Assembly (NCBI RefSeq): GCF_003934165.1
Contig: NZ_RKST01000011.1
Coordinates: 124,001-188,000, forward strand
DNA: 64,000 bases
Source of the DNA: Borborobacter arsenicus
GTDB lineage: Bacteria; Pseudomonadota; Alphaproteobacteria; Rhizobiales; Rhizobiaceae
Reading direction: 5' to 3'
Shown here: positions 48,852 through 58,279 of the stretch, in pieces
Layout of the letters: each line of letters opens with the position of its first letter
How positions within the stretch are numbered: position 1 is the stretch's first letter
Made by a program: the position numbers and the translations under genes
Notes under the pieces: generated by a model
Told to the model about the DNA's origin: nothing
The model's database searches: none
What the model saw: only the letters and a program-made list of their open reading frames with translations

Positions 48852-49985
48852 ATGGCCACCCAGCGTATCCTCGATTTCCTCGCCACCCGACGTCCCGAAG
48901 GCCCCTGCCTCGTCGTCGATCTCGACGTCGTGCGCGACAATTTCCATGCCTTTGAAAAGGCCCTGCCGGACTCGAAGATCTACTATGCGGTGAAAGCCAA
49001 TCCCGCGCCCGAGATCCTGCGCCTGCTCGCTTCGCTTGGCTCGTCTTTCGACACCGCCTCGGTCGCCGAGATCGAGATGGCGATGGATGCCGGCGCACCG
49101 GCGCAGCGCATCTCCTTTGGCAACACCATCAAGAAGGAACGCGACATCGCGCGGGCCTATGATCTGGGCATCCGCCTGTTTGCCGTCGATTGCGTGGAGG
49201 AAGTCGAGAAGATCGCCCGCGCCGCTCCCGGCAGCCGAGTATTCTGCCGTGTGCTCACTGATGGCGAGGGCGCGGAATGGCCGCTGTCGCGCAAGTTCGG
49301 CTGCGTTCCTGCCATGGCGGTCGACGTGCTGCGTCATGCCCGTGCGCTCGGCCTCGACGCCTATGGCGTGTCTTTCCATGTCGGCTCGCAGCAGACCGAC
49401 CTGTCGGCCTGGGACCGGGCGCTGGGCGACGCCAAGTCGGTGTTCGCACGGCTTGCGGAGGAAGGCATCGTGCTCAAGATGGTGAATATGGGCGGCGGCT
49501 TCCCGACCCGCTATCTGAAGGACGTGCCCGCTGCCCAGGCCTATGGCCAGGCGATCTTCGAGGCGCTGAGCAAGTATTTCGGCAATAAGCTGCCGGAAAC
49601 CATCATCGAGCCCGGCCGCGGCATGGTCGGCAATGCCGGCGTCATCAAGTCGGAAGTCGTGCTGATCTCGCGCAAGGCCGACAATGACAATGTGCGCTGG
49701 GTCTATCTCGACATCGGCAAATTCGGCGGCCTTGCCGAGACCATGGACGAGGCGATCCGCTATCCGATCGTGACTGCGCGCGACGGCGGCGAGGCCGCAC
49801 CCTGCGTGCTCGCCGGCCCGACCTGCGATTCGGCCGACGTGCTCTACGAGAAGACGCCTTATCCGCTGCCCCTGTCGCTCACCATCGGCGACGAGGTGCT
49901 GATCGAAGGCACCGGCGCCTATACGACGACCTATTCGGCCGTCGCCTTCAACGGCTTCGAACCGCTCCGATCCTACGTGATCTGA
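48852..49985 (+). CDS. group III (alanine-racemase-fold) ornithine/lysine decarboxylase
   Basis: 377 residues, a PLP enzyme making putrescine (and perhaps cadaverine). The PLP Lys is in KIYYAVKANPAPEIL. GVSFHVGSQQTDLSAWDRAL contains the His/Ser pair, and MVNMGGGFPTRYL with IIEPGRGMVGNAG (Glu/Arg) binds phosphate. The catalytic Cys/Asp are in LAGPTCDSADVLYE. GTGAYTTTYSAVAFNGF is the C-terminal active-site strand. Full length for the bifunctional alphaproteobacterial type; ornithine versus lysine preference cannot be read by eye. ATG 48852 with GGAG eight bases upstream. Confidence 0.95.
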   Translation: MATQRILDFLATRRPEGPCLVVDLDVVRDNFHAFEKALPDSKIYYAVKANPAPEILRLLASLGSSFDTASVAEIEMAMDAGAPAQRISFGNTIKKERDIARAYDLGIRLFAVDCVEEVEKIARAAPGSRVFCRVLTDGEGAEWPLSRKFGCVPAMAVDVLRHARALGLDAYGVSFHVGSQQTDLSAWDRALGDAKSVFARLAEEGIVLKMVNMGGGFPTRYLKDVPAAQAYGQAIFEALSKYFGNKLPETIIEPGRGMVGNAGVIKSEVVLISRKADNDNVRWVYLDIGKFGGLAETMDEAIRYPIVTARDGGEAAPCVLAGPTCDSADVLYEKTPYPLPLSLTIGDEVLIEGTGAYTTTYSAVAFNGFEPLRSYVI

Positions 49986-49992
49986 CGGCTCG

Positions 49993-50013
49993 GCGTCGGA
50001 CCTGGTCCGATGC
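49993..50013 (+). repeat. family A mini-copy without core
   Basis: Arms GCGTCGGACC (49993-50002) and GGTCCGATGC (50004-50013) match with one mismatch and only one base between them. They share the arm sequence of family A (ATCGGA..TCCGAT) but lack the core. It lies eight bases after the decarboxylase stop and may act as a transcript end. Confidence 0.55.
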
Positions 50014-50102
50014 TCTTAGCCGCCAGATCGCCCCGCTGCCGGTGCCTGCCGCCGGCAACGGGCTCGCTTGTGGAAAAAACCGCTCGTGAAGGATCATGGA
50101 AA

Positions 50103-50726
50103 ATGGAACTGCTTGCTACCAATGCCAATATGACTACGGCGCTGGAACTGCTGATCTGCCTCTCAAGAGGGGAGATCAATCGTGCTGCGTCTGCCTTCAT
50201 CATCACCGCCGAATCGCCCGCGGACGTGCCCGCCCGCGAAGCGCTACTGGACCGCGCCATGGGACCGAACCGCCGTCGCAAGTCGTCGGAGAAGCTGCGG
50301 CGCGGCAGGTTGCCCTCCGTGGGCCTGGCTTTCGTTGCGCGTGATGACGATGGCGCCGTCATCGGTACGGTGCGGCTGTGGGACGTCAGGGCAGGCGAGG
50401 GCGACGTGTCGGCCCTGCTGCTCGGCCCGCTGGCGGTCGATCCGGCCTGGAAGGATCATGGCATCGGCTCGGCACTGATGCACTATGCGATAGAGCGCGC
50501 ACGTGTCCTCGGCCATGGCGCAATCCTGCTCGTCGGCGACGCGCCCTATTATACCCGGTTCGGCTTCTCGGCCGACAAGACCGGCGGGCTTGCCATGCCG
50601 GGCCCCTATGAGCGACACCGCTTCCTGGCGCTGGAACTACTCGACGGCGCGCTCGACGGCGCCCAAGGCGTGCTCAAGCCCAGCGGCCGCAGGCAAAGAG
50701 CTCATCCGCTTGCGCGGACAGCCTAA
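50103..50726 (+). CDS. GNAT N-acetyltransferase (YhbS-like)
   Basis: 207 residues. The acetyl-CoA-binding segment is LLGPLAVDPAWKDHGIGSALMHYAIERA (the R/Q-x-x-G-x-G/A motif appears as KDHGIG). VGDAPYYTRFGFSADKT is the YhbS-type C-terminal block. The first 45 residues (MELLATNANM...) hold strand 1. ATG 50103 has AAGGA upstream. Same strand and 117 bases after the decarboxylase, so it may be cotranscribed, and a polyamine acetylation role is an untested possibility. The tail is Arg-rich and unconserved. Confidence 0.85.
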   Translation: MELLATNANMTTALELLICLSRGEINRAASAFIITAESPADVPAREALLDRAMGPNRRRKSSEKLRRGRLPSVGLAFVARDDDGAVIGTVRLWDVRAGEGDVSALLLGPLAVDPAWKDHGIGSALMHYAIERARVLGHGAILLVGDAPYYTRFGFSADKTGGLAMPGPYERHRFLALELLDGALDGAQGVLKPSGRRQRAHPLARTA

Positions 50727-50770
50727 GCGAGGCTTGATTGGGAGGCGGATATGCCGCCTCCCGGCAGAAC

Positions 50771-51052
50771 TCAGATGATCTGGCTGAGCGCCATCGCCAC
50801 CGACATGTCGCCTTCGACCTTGATCTTGCCGGTCATGAAGGCGGTAGTCGGGCTGAGATCGCCGCTGATCAGCGATTCCAGATCGTCCAGCGACAGCTTG
50901 ATGGTGCAGTCGACCGGGGCATCGGTGGTGGAAATACTTGCTCCGTCGATGACGATGACGCCATCGCCACCGGTGTCGAATTTGACCGACTGGTCGAAGC
51001 CGGAGCTTTCGACGCGGGAGCGGATTTTCTCGACAATGGCTTCAACGCCCAT
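50771..51052 (-). CDS. SCP2 sterol/lipid-binding domain protein
   Basis: 93 residues, a single SCP-2 domain. FDTGGDGVIVIDGASIS and VDCTIKLSLDDLESLISGDLSPTTAFMTGKIKVEGDMS are the two conserved strands and the hydrophobic-cavity helix. Of two ATGs six bases apart, the second (51050-51052) is preferred because AAGGAGA is correctly spaced from it and too close to the first. Ligand unknown; bacterial homologues bind fatty acyl or sterol-like lipids. Stands alone. Confidence 0.92.
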   Translation of the reverse strand: MGVEAIVEKIRSRVESSGFDQSVKFDTGGDGVIVIDGASISTTDAPVDCTIKLSLDDLESLISGDLSPTTAFMTGKIKVEGDMSVAMALSQII

Positions 51053-51162
51053 ACGCATTCTCCTTGCCTCGGTAAGCGCGACTTGGCAGCTTTCGTATCA
51101 TTAAAGCATGGTGCGTCCAATTGGATGCATAGGAAGCGTATAGCGTTTCGTTGACGTAAACG

Positions 51163-51678
51163 TCAATGTACCTTGGCTTGGGCAGCAGGTTCGGCAGCAG
51201 GAGCGGGGTCGCGCCGGCGAACTGTATCGTCGCGAAGCTCGGCCTTGGACAAGAAGTCGATCTGCTCGACAATGACTTCGCGGATCAGGTCCTCGCCGAC
51301 GCGCTTGTTGACGCTGTCGCGGATTCCGTTCCTGAATGCGTCGAGATCGAAGTTTTGCCGTTCGGCAAAGTCGATCTGCTTGTTGGCGTAGAGATAGGTG
51401 TAGACCTGATCGGCGATCAGGGATTCGGCCGGGATCGACAGCGTCTTCATCCGCTCGGATTCAACCGTATAGACGAGCCGGGCAAGGAAATAGCCGTCGA
51501 CCGCATCCTTGCTCAGTACCGGAACTGAGATCACGTCGGTCTTGACATAGTCGAGGCCGCCAAGCGCTCCGGCCGCCTCGGCGGTTTCCATCTTGGCCTC
51601 GGAAGTCTGGAAGGCGTAGAAGACCGCGCCCAGCGTGGCGATGCAGATCCAGACCGCCGCAGCGATGAACTTGATCAC
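51163..51678 (-). CDS. flagellar-cluster protein, single-pass membrane-anchored
   Basis: 171 residues. The N-terminal helix MIKFIAAAVWICIATLGAVFYAF anchors the protein. The rest is hydrophilic, with a C-terminal Pro/Ala tail. It resembles FliL-type topology (one N-terminal anchor, periplasmic domain) but shows no clear FliL signature. Start GTG at 51676-51678 overlaps the preceding gene by four bases with GGGAG upstream, so it is cotranslated with it. Last gene of the flagellar run. Rhizobial homologues exist at this position; function unknown. Confidence 0.7.
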   Translation of the reverse strand: MIKFIAAAVWICIATLGAVFYAFQTSEAKMETAEAAGALGGLDYVKTDVISVPVLSKDAVDGYFLARLVYTVESERMKTLSIPAESLIADQVYTYLYANKQIDFAERQNFDLDAFRNGIRDSVNKRVGEDLIREVIVEQIDFLSKAELRDDTVRRRDPAPAAEPAAQAKVH

Positions 51679-52085
51679 GGTGCTCTCCCGAATTCCAGCG
51701 CGGAATAGGTTCCGTCCGCCTCGGCGCGCTGGATCACGTCCTGCATCAGGTCCGCCACTTCGCTGACGGCGCTCATATGCGCGCGGATGACCGTCTCGTT
51801 GCTCGCCAGCAATTGGCGCAACTGCTCGATATCGGCGCGATATTGCGCCAGCGCTTCGGCATCGCCGACGCCCTTGGTGGCGCGGGTGAGTTCGTAGAGA
51901 TAGCGGCTCTTGCGGGCATTGGATGACTTCATGTCATAGTCCGCGCCGGCGCGGATGGCGGCGGTTTCTTCCTCGACGGCCCGCGAAATCCGGCTGATGA
52001 TGGCAGGCAAATTGCCAAGCCGGGCGGCCGCCGTCGGGACTGCGGCAGGGTGAGCGGGCAGGTTGTTGCTGGTCTGTTTGGTCAT
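51675..52085 (-). CDS. FlgN-like flagellar chaperone candidate
   Basis: 136 residues, almost wholly helical. RLGNLPAIISRISRAVEEETAAIRAG resembles the start of FlgN, the export chaperone of the hook-junction proteins FlgK and FlgL, both encoded in this operon. The middle (ARKSRYLYELTRATKGVGDAEALAQYRADIEQLRQLL) is coiled-coil-like. Placement after the rod-binding gene supports a flagellar role, though identity as FlgN rests on size, helicity and partial similarity. Four-base overlap with the next gene. Confidence 0.65.
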   Translation of the reverse strand: MTKQTSNNLPAHPAAVPTAAARLGNLPAIISRISRAVEEETAAIRAGADYDMKSSNARKSRYLYELTRATKGVGDAEALAQYRADIEQLRQLLASNETVIRAHMSAVSEVADLMQDVIQRAEADGTYSALEFGRAP

Positions 52086-52097
52086 GTCCTGTCCGTG

Positions 52098-52658
52098 CTA
52101 GATTTTCTTGTCGGCGCTGGCTGCGGCTTCCTCGCCGGTCAGCGTGCGCGCCATTTTGAGCTGCAATTCCTGTACGAGCGCTGTCGACAGCATGGTTTGC
52201 CGGTCGGTCTCGGCCTTTTCCGGCCCGCCCGATACGGCGCCTACAGAAACCTTGTTCTCGCCCTCGAAATAATGGTCGCCCAGAACCCGCTCGGCAATGC
52301 CGATGCCGCCGCGCTCGGCCATCACGCCGGCAAGCTGTTCGGCCAGCATGGATTTCCACATGTCGCCGGCCACGCCCTTGCCATAGACCGTCTCGGCGTC
52401 CTTCGGCAGCATGTTCTGGATGAAGGTCTGCAGCACCATGGCCTCGAAGCGTACGAAACTGGCCGGCGTTTCCGCCTTGCCTTGGCTGGCTGCCGCATTG
52501 GTCGCCGAATTGATTTCTCCCAGCGAAAAGCTTGCCGCCCCGCTCGCGCCGGCCGTGCCGCTGCGCCTGGCGAGTTCGACCCGCGCGGCCTGCACGCTCG
52601 CCGGCTCGGCTGCGCGCGAGACATCGAGGACGATGTCGCTGGGGGGAGAAATTGCCAA
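52098..52658 (-). CDS. flagellar rod-binding protein, FlgJ N-terminal-domain type
   Basis: 186 residues. The rod-binding core FVRFEAMVLQTFIQNMLPKDAETVYGKGVAGDMWKSMLAEQLAGVMAERGGIGIAE matches the FlgJ N-domain, which caps the growing rod. It lacks the muramidase C-domain of enterobacterial FlgJ, so a separate enzyme must open the peptidoglycan. The start is TTG at 52656-52658 (MAISPPSDIVL) with AAGGAG nine bases upstream. The longer in-frame version starting 51 bases earlier has no ribosome site. Confidence 0.85.
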   Translation of the reverse strand: MAISPPSDIVLDVSRAAEPASVQAARVELARRSGTAGASGAASFSLGEINSATNAAASQGKAETPASFVRFEAMVLQTFIQNMLPKDAETVYGKGVAGDMWKSMLAEQLAGVMAERGGIGIAERVLGDHYFEGENKVSVGAVSGGPEKAETDRQTMLSTALVQELQLKMARTLTGEEAAASADKKI

Positions 52659-52722
52659 GGAAAAACCGCTCCTTATCCAGTTTTCATGGTGCTGATCATG
52701 AACCAGCAAGCTTGTGGCAACC

Positions 52723-53115
52723 TTACCGGCCTTCGCCGGCTATCGTCTTGCGTTCGATCATCTCCAGCCGCTCGCGGTCGGCGGTGTCGCGGTCATGCTT
52801 TCTCACCGCGTCGCGATAGGCCCGCTCGACCATATTGGTTCGTGCCGTGGCGGCGGCCAGCTTTTCGGCCTCGTCTCTTGCCATGCGCTCGCTTGCCTGC
52901 TGCTGCGCAAGCGCGCGGCCGATGCGGTCATGGTAGATTTCCGGAAACAGCGCCGACATCGAGCCTTCCTTGTCGAAACGGCCGGCCAGTTCTGCCGCTT
53001 CATTGCCTGCGGCAATAGACTCGGCGAGGAAGCCGGCATGCCGGGTCTCGTGCACGGCCTTGAGCTGGTCCTGCAATTTCACCAGCTTGCGCAGTCGCTC
53101 CTTGCGGGTGGTCAT
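52723..53115 (-). CDS. FliJ-like coiled-coil flagellar protein candidate
   Basis: 130 residues, rich in Arg/Glu/Ala and almost wholly predicted helical coiled coil (RKERLRKLVKLQDQLKAVHETRHAGFLAE). FliJ, the stalk of the type III export ATPase, has this size and composition. No strict sequence signature confirms it. GAGG precedes ATG 53113-53115, four bases after fliR. Position inside the export-apparatus run supports a flagellar role. Confidence 0.55.
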   Translation of the reverse strand: MTTRKERLRKLVKLQDQLKAVHETRHAGFLAESIAAGNEAAELAGRFDKEGSMSALFPEIYHDRIGRALAQQQASERMARDEAEKLAAATARTNMVERAYRDAVRKHDRDTADRERLEMIERKTIAGEGR

Positions 53116-53119
53116 CGCC

Positions 53120-53872
53120 TCAGCCTCCTATGGTCGTGGCCAGAAAGCCGTCGGCAAACAGGCCGAGCAGCATGCCGACGCCGAAATAGAAGATCACTAG
53201 CCCGCCGGCGATGACGAAAGGCAGCGAGACGAAGTAGATCGGGATCTGCGGCGTCAGCTTGTTGACGAAGCCGATGGTCAGATTGACCAATATGCCATAG
53301 GCGATGAAAGGGCTGCCGAGCCGCAGCACCAGCAGGAAGGATTCAGCCAGCGCGTCGGTCACGTCGATGAGGGCCGCCTGCGGGTTGAACATCACGTCGA
53401 GCGGCGCGACCTGATAGGAGGCCACGAGCGCCCTGACGATCTGGTGATGGAAATCGAACACGAACAGCAACAGCAGCGCCGAAAGCGAGATCAGCGAGGA
53501 TAGCGCCGCCTGCGGCTCGTTTTCCTCGATGCTCATGCCGCTCATGGCGGTGTGGCCGATCAGCATGGCGATCGCGGCGCCGATGAAGTGCAGCGCCAGC
53601 ATGTAGAAGCGGGCGATAATGCCGATCAGCGCGCCGATCATTAGTTCCGAGACGATCATCGGGGCCAGGATCTGCGGTCGGGAATCGATGAAAGGCAGGA
53701 TGCGATCCCACAAATGGATCAACAGCGCGCCGGTGGCGGCCAGTGCCAGGAAGAGCCGCACCTGCATGGGAATTCGTACGCTGCCGAAGCCTGGCATCAA
53801 CATGAAACAGGCGCCGATGCGGCAAAAGGCGATGAATGCCGCCAGTATGATGGTCTCGACCGGTATGGTCAC
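53120..53872 (-). CDS. fliR: flagellar export-gate membrane protein FliR
   Basis: A 250-residue inner-membrane protein of the type III export gate, with FliP/FliQ. It has about six hydrophobic helices ([25 protein letters not shown] opening, [35 protein letters not shown] near the end). The second segment is the FliR/SpaR consensus. Its start overlaps the flhA stop by four bases (ATGA), so translation is coupled. Confidence 0.96.
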   Translation of the reverse strand: MTIPVETIILAAFIAFCRIGACFMLMPGFGSVRIPMQVRLFLALAATGALLIHLWDRILPFIDSRPQILAPMIVSELMIGALIGIIARFYMLALHFIGAAIAMLIGHTAMSGMSIEENEPQAALSSLISLSALLLLFVFDFHHQIVRALVASYQVAPLDVMFNPQAALIDVTDALAESFLLVLRLGSPFIAYGILVNLTIGFVNKLTPQIPIYFVSLPFVIAGGLVIFYFGVGMLLGLFADGFLATTIGG

Positions 53873-55956
53873 GAGATGGTTCCGAGCACCCTGATTTCGA
53901 CGCCCTTGGCGATTTCGACATGGCTCAGCACCGGCAGGGTGGTGAACAGCCGCTCGATGATCATGCGCACATAGGGCCGGGAATCCGGTGCGGTGACGAT
54001 GACGAAGCGCTCGCCCGCTTCCAGATGGGTGCGGATGACCTTCGAGGCTTCCTGCCCGAATTCCTCGAGCTGGCGGGGGTCGATGTCGAATTCGCGCACC
54101 TCGCCCTTGGCGTCGCGCTTGAGGCTTTGGTGGAAGGCGAGATCCCAGCGATTGCCGAGCCGCAGCACCTTGAGTACGCCGGCTTCCGAAAGGTCGCCGC
54201 AGATCTGCTGCGCCATGCGCACGCGCACATGTTCCACGATCTGCTCGGTGCGGCGCACATGCGGCGCGATCTCGGCAATCGCCTCGATGATGAGATGCAG
54301 GTTGCGGATCGATACCCGCTCGGCCAGAAGCAGTTTCAGCACTGCCTGCAGGCCCGGATAGGAGATGTGCGAGGTGCAGATCTCGTCGGCGAGCTTGCGA
54401 TATTCCGGGTCCTGGCGCTCCAGCAGCGCCTTCATGTCCTTGTAGGACAGAAGCTGCGGCAGGTTGTTGCGGATCACTTCGCTCAGATGGGTGAGCAATA
54501 CCGACATGTTGTCGGCCGAGGTGAACTGCTCGCGCTTCAAATCCTCAGCAAACATTTCCGGCACGGAATAAGCGCGCATGCCGAAGGCGGGTTCGCGTAC
54601 TTCCTCGCCCGGAATGTCGGGAATCTCGCGATTGCCGAGCAGCACCATGATCTCGCCGACGCGCATCTGGTATTCGGCAACCACTGTGCCGTGCACCTTG
54701 ATCTGGTAGCTCTTGCTGGGGATGCTCAGATCGTCGGTCAGGCGCACCTCGGGCACCACGAAGCCGTATTGCTGCGCGAACTTCTTGCGCATCTTGCCCA
54801 TGCGGAAAGCCAGTTCCTGATGCGAGATCATCAGCTTGGTGGAGAGCTGCTTGCCGATCAGTAGCTCGATCTCGGCGGTCTTAAGCGAGGCCTTGACCGA
54901 ATCCTTCTCTTCCGCCTCCTTGGCCGCCTGCTTCTGCTTGGCGGCTTCCCGCGCTTCGGCGGCTTCTCGTTCCTGGCGCATCGGGATGACATAGCCAACG
55001 GCTGCCATCGACGCCGCAAGCGCCAGGAATGGAAACAGCGGCAGGCCTGGCATCAGGCCGAGCACGACCAGCAGCACGGCAGCGACATAGAGCGCGCGCG
55101 GATGGGCGCCGAGCTGGCCGAACACCGCCTGGTTGGCCGAGCCGCGCGTGCCGCCCTTGGAGACCAGCAGGCCGGCGGCCAGCGAGACGATCAGCGCCGG
55201 AATCTGGGTAACCAGGCCATCGCCGACCGACAGCTTGATGAAAACGTCGGAAGCCTCGCCCATGCTCATGTCGTGGCGGAAATAGCCGATGGCGATGCCG
55301 CCGACGATGTTGATGGCGGTGATGATCAGCCCGGCGATGGCGTCGCCGCGCACGAATTTCGAGGCACCGTCCATCGAGCCGAAGAAGGAGCTCTCCTCTT
55401 CCAGTTCGCGCCGGCGCAGTTGCGCGGTCTTGTCGTCGATGACGCCGGCCGACAGATCGGCGTCGATCGACATCTGCTTGCCGGGGATGGCGTCGAGCGT
55501 GAAGCGCGCGCCGACCTCGGCGATGCGGGTGGCGCCCTTGGTGATGACGATGAAATTGACGATGATCAAGATCAGGAAGACGATCAGGCCGATGACGAAG
55601 TCGCCGCTCATCACCAGCTGGGAAAAGCCGCTGATGACGTAGCCGGCGGCATGCGTGCCGATATTGCCTTCCGACAGGATCATGCGCGTGGTGGCGATGT
55701 TGAGCGACAGCCGCAGCATGGTGGCGATCAGCAGGATGGTGGGGAAGGAAGAGAAATCAAGCGGTCGCTGGATCCACAGCGCCACCATCAGGATCAGCAC
55801 CGACAGCGCGATCGAAAAAGCCAGGCCGATATCGATGAGGAAGGCCGGGATCGGCAGGAACAGCACCGCCAATATGACCACGATGCCGAGCGCGAAGAAG
55901 ACGTCGCGGCCGCTTCTGGAGTCGCTCGTCGCCGGCATTGTATCGGTAATCGCCAT
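53869..55956 (-). CDS. flhA: flagellar export protein FlhA
   Basis: 695 residues. The N-terminal half (to about 340) holds roughly eight membrane helices. The FHIPEP signature segment is [28 protein letters not shown]. The cytoplasmic C-domain (from about 360) docks chaperone-substrate pairs ([24 protein letters not shown]). ATG 55954-55956 with GGAG seven bases upstream and the conserved MAITDT opening is preferred over the start ten codons earlier. In rhizobia it directly follows fliQ; here an MFS gene intervenes. Confidence 0.97.
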   Translation of the reverse strand: MAITDTMPATSDSRSGRDVFFALGIVVILAVLFLPIPAFLIDIGLAFSIALSVLILMVALWIQRPLDFSSFPTILLIATMLRLSLNIATTRMILSEGNIGTHAAGYVISGFSQLVMSGDFVIGLIVFLILIIVNFIVITKGATRIAEVGARFTLDAIPGKQMSIDADLSAGVIDDKTAQLRRRELEEESSFFGSMDGASKFVRGDAIAGLIITAINIVGGIAIGYFRHDMSMGEASDVFIKLSVGDGLVTQIPALIVSLAAGLLVSKGGTRGSANQAVFGQLGAHPRALYVAAVLLVVLGLMPGLPLFPFLALAASMAAVGYVIPMRQEREAAEAREAAKQKQAAKEAEEKDSVKASLKTAEIELLIGKQLSTKLMISHQELAFRMGKMRKKFAQQYGFVVPEVRLTDDLSIPSKSYQIKVHGTVVAEYQMRVGEIMVLLGNREIPDIPGEEVREPAFGMRAYSVPEMFAEDLKREQFTSADNMSVLLTHLSEVIRNNLPQLLSYKDMKALLERQDPEYRKLADEICTSHISYPGLQAVLKLLLAERVSIRNLHLIIEAIAEIAPHVRRTEQIVEHVRVRMAQQICGDLSEAGVLKVLRLGNRWDLAFHQSLKRDAKGEVREFDIDPRQLEEFGQEASKVIRTHLEAGERFVIVTAPDSRPYVRMIIERLFTTLPVLSHVEIAKGVEIRVLGTIS

Positions 55957-56077
55957 ATCCGCTCCACTGCTGCATTCAGCCCCCATGCGTGGTCGCGCAA
56001 TGCGGGCGCCTGGAGACTAGCCGCCCAAGCTTGCGCGAACATGGGAGGGGGAGGGCTGGCGACATACTCAGCTTGGG

Positions 56078-56132
56078 TTCCTCGCCCCTATGGGGAGAGG
56101 TGGCTTGCGAAGCAAACCGGAGAGGGGGCTTT
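56078..56132. repeat. family C repeat, copy 2
   Basis: TTCCTCGCCCCTATGGGGAG then AGGTGGCTTGCGAAGCAAAC and CGGAGAGGGGGCTTTTGC. The CCCC/GGGG core and the GAGAGGGGG arm match the type at 39255. It lies in the 266-bp gap between flhA and the MFS gene; the rest of that gap has nothing else. Confidence 0.6.
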
Positions 56133-56222
56133 TGCGCGGGCATGATGACAGCCGAGCTTTATGGTGTTGAAGCGTGAGACGATTGCGCTTTGTCACAAAG
56201 CACAGCCTACCCGAAATGTCCT

Positions 56223-57884
56223 TCAATGCAGGTCGATCGGTCCCTTCGGCGTGACGATGGCGACGGCGCGGGCGGGCGGCCGCTCGATCGTGCGGCGCAC
56301 GCGCGGCGGCTCGCTGCCGCTATGCAGCGCACGCAGCTGTTCGCCTATTGTGGCATCGGCCTGGGTGGCACGCTTGTTGTGACGGATATATTCCAGCCAG
56401 GTCGGCGTCTGATAGCTCTCGATCCAGAGCTGCGGATTGCCGAGGTCGCGCATCAGCGTCCAGTTGCGGGCGCCGTCGCGGCGGCGGATGCGCTGGCGTT
56501 CGGCCATGATCGTCATGAAGGCCGGCACGTCCTCTTCGTTGATGACATATTCGATGGAGATGGAAATCGGACCGCTGCGCGGCTTGAGGTCGAGCGACAG
56601 ATGCGGTTCGGTCCAGCGATTGAGCGGGTCGAGATTGAGTTCAGGGTGGGGTGGTAGTGTCACCAGCAGACCGAGCGCGGCACCTGCCAGCATTGCCACT
56701 GCCGCGCCGATAAGGGCGATGTCGGTTCCGTATAGCTCCGCGGTCAGGCCCCAGATCCAGCTTCCGAGCGCCATGCCACCGAAGGCCGAGGTCTGATAGA
56801 TCGATAGCGCCCGGCCAACCACCCAGCGCGGTGTCGACATCTGGACGGTGACGTTGAAGTGGGACAGCGCGATCACCCAGCAGGCACCGCCGGCAAGCAG
56901 GCCGATGCAGCTTAGCCAGGTGCTTGAGCTGACCGAACAGACTGCCGCGCAAAACGCAAAGCCGATGAAGGCCACGCGCACCATCGCCTCGCCTGAAAGC
57001 ACACGCCGTAACCTGCTGCTGGCCAGCGCGCCGCAGACGGCGCCGACACCGAAGGCACCGAGCATGATGCCGTAGGTGAGCGGGCCGCCACGCACCAGAT
57101 CGCGCGCGACCAGCGGCAAAAGGGCCAGGATCGCACTGGCGGTGAGGCCGAACACGAAGCTGCGCAAAAGCACCCGGCCGATATCGGGCGACATGACGAC
57201 ATAGCGCAGGCCGGCAGCCATCGCCGCGCCGAGGGATTCTCGCGGCAAGGGGTTTTCCGGCCGCTTCGGCTGCCAGCGGAACAGAACGATAAGCAGGGGA
57301 ATGTAGCTGACCGCATTGACCGCGAAGGTGGCGGCGGCCCCTGCTGCGGCCACGATGGCGCCGCCGATGGCGGGGCCGACGCTGCGGGTGGCGTTGAAGC
57401 TCATCGAATTGAGCGCTACTGCCGCCGGCATTGCGGCGCGTGGCACCATGTCGCCGACCGAGGCCTGCCATGACGGGTTGTTGAGTGCGGTGCCGCAGCC
57501 GATCAGGAAGGTGAAAGACAAAAGCAGCCAGGGCGTGATGAGGCCGAGATAGGCGCACAGCGTCAGACCGGCCGAGACAAGAAGCAGGAAGCTTTGGGCG
57601 GCAATCATGATGCGGCGGCGGTCGAAACTGTCGGCGATGGCGCCCGATGCCAGCGAAAACAGCATGATCGGCAGCGAGGTCGAGGCCTGCACCAGCGCCA
57701 CCATGTCGGAGGAGGTGGCGATCGACGTCATCATCCAGGCGGCGCCGACGCTCTGGATCAGGCCGCCGAAATTCGATGCCAGGCTCGCCGTCCAGACCGA
57801 GCGGAAAACGCTGTGCCTGAAGGGGGCCAGCGGCGAGGCCGCGTCCCGGTCCGGGTCGTCTTTCATCATCGCCTGCGCCGACAT
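56223..57884 (-). CDS. MFS exporter (MFS_3/EntS-like) with C-terminal monooxygenase-like domain
   Basis: 553 residues. Residues about 20-430 carry the 12 hydrophobic helices of an MFS_3 drug/siderophore exporter (SNFGGLIQSVGAAWMMTSIA, GSIADSFDRRRIMI-type loop seen as ADSFDRRRIMI, and GVGAVCGALASSRLRRVL). After about 440 a soluble domain (SISIEYVINEEDVPAFMTIM, RDGARNWTLMRDL) resembles an antibiotic-biosynthesis-monooxygenase fold, known for this subfamily. Substrate unknown. It sits between fliQ and flhA in a run otherwise all flagellar, and is flanked by repeats C, A and B. Confidence 0.92.
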   Translation of the reverse strand: MSAQAMMKDDPDRDAASPLAPFRHSVFRSVWTASLASNFGGLIQSVGAAWMMTSIATSSDMVALVQASTSLPIMLFSLASGAIADSFDRRRIMIAAQSFLLLVSAGLTLCAYLGLITPWLLLSFTFLIGCGTALNNPSWQASVGDMVPRAAMPAAVALNSMSFNATRSVGPAIGGAIVAAAGAAATFAVNAVSYIPLLIVLFRWQPKRPENPLPRESLGAAMAAGLRYVVMSPDIGRVLLRSFVFGLTASAILALLPLVARDLVRGGPLTYGIMLGAFGVGAVCGALASSRLRRVLSGEAMVRVAFIGFAFCAAVCSVSSSTWLSCIGLLAGGACWVIALSHFNVTVQMSTPRWVVGRALSIYQTSAFGGMALGSWIWGLTAELYGTDIALIGAAVAMLAGAALGLLVTLPPHPELNLDPLNRWTEPHLSLDLKPRSGPISISIEYVINEEDVPAFMTIMAERQRIRRRDGARNWTLMRDLGNPQLWIESYQTPTWLEYIRHNKRATQADATIGEQLRALHSGSEPPRVRRTIERPPARAVAIVTPKGPIDLH

Positions 57885-57938
57885 GCTGCGGTCTTCCGGT
57901 GAGAATCGTCCCTGCCCATCGCCAGAGCCTAGACCATT

Positions 57939-57987
57939 AGAGCATGATCCCGAAAAGTGGGAACCGGTTTTCGGAAAAGATCATGCT
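57939..57987 (+). repeat. family A palindromic repeat, copy 4
   Basis: Left arm AGAGCATGATC (57939-57949), core CCGAAAAGTGGGAACCGGTT, right arm GATCATGCT (57979-57987). This is the fullest form of the family. It lies upstream of the MFS gene in the 395-bp gap (57885-58279) to fliQ, which otherwise holds only the family B copy. Confidence 0.9.
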
Positions 57988-58113
57988 TTGAGAGATGGAT
58001 AGAGACGGCGATTTATGGGGCGGTCATCAATTTCTGAGCGAATTTGGCGCCCGTCGAGGTTGATGATGACGGTGTGCCGCCGTGCCCGCATCATCCATGG
58101 TGCTGCCATTTCC

Positions 58114-58227
58114 ACGTCATCCCGGAACGTTACGAAGCGCAGCGAGCAACGTATCCGGGACCCATTCCTCATAGCTGCAACGTCACGGAATGGGTACCGG
58201 CTCTTTTCTCGCTCGGCTGGGATGACG
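58114..58227. repeat. family B palindromic repeat, copy 3
   Basis: CGTCATCCCGGAACG (near 58114) begins the element. GTATCCGGGACCCATTCCTC (58151-58170) and the reversed GGAATGGGTACCGG (58188-58201) follow, closing with GGGATGACGAG near 58219. Same core as at 47369 and, reversed, 32393. No coding sequence. Confidence 0.75.
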
Positions 58228-58279
58228 AGCATTGCCCAGCCGGCAAAAATTGCGGGAAGACCGTGAATATGACGCCGGT

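Noticed and set aside
53920-54864. 314-codon plus-strand frame opposite flhA
   Set aside because: Antisense shadow; FlhA C-domain motifs are on the minus strand.
55957-58279. Genomic island or transposon around the MFS gene
   Set aside because: No transposase, integrase or terminal direct repeat is visible; only short palindromic repeats flank the gene, so only an insertion event is suggested.
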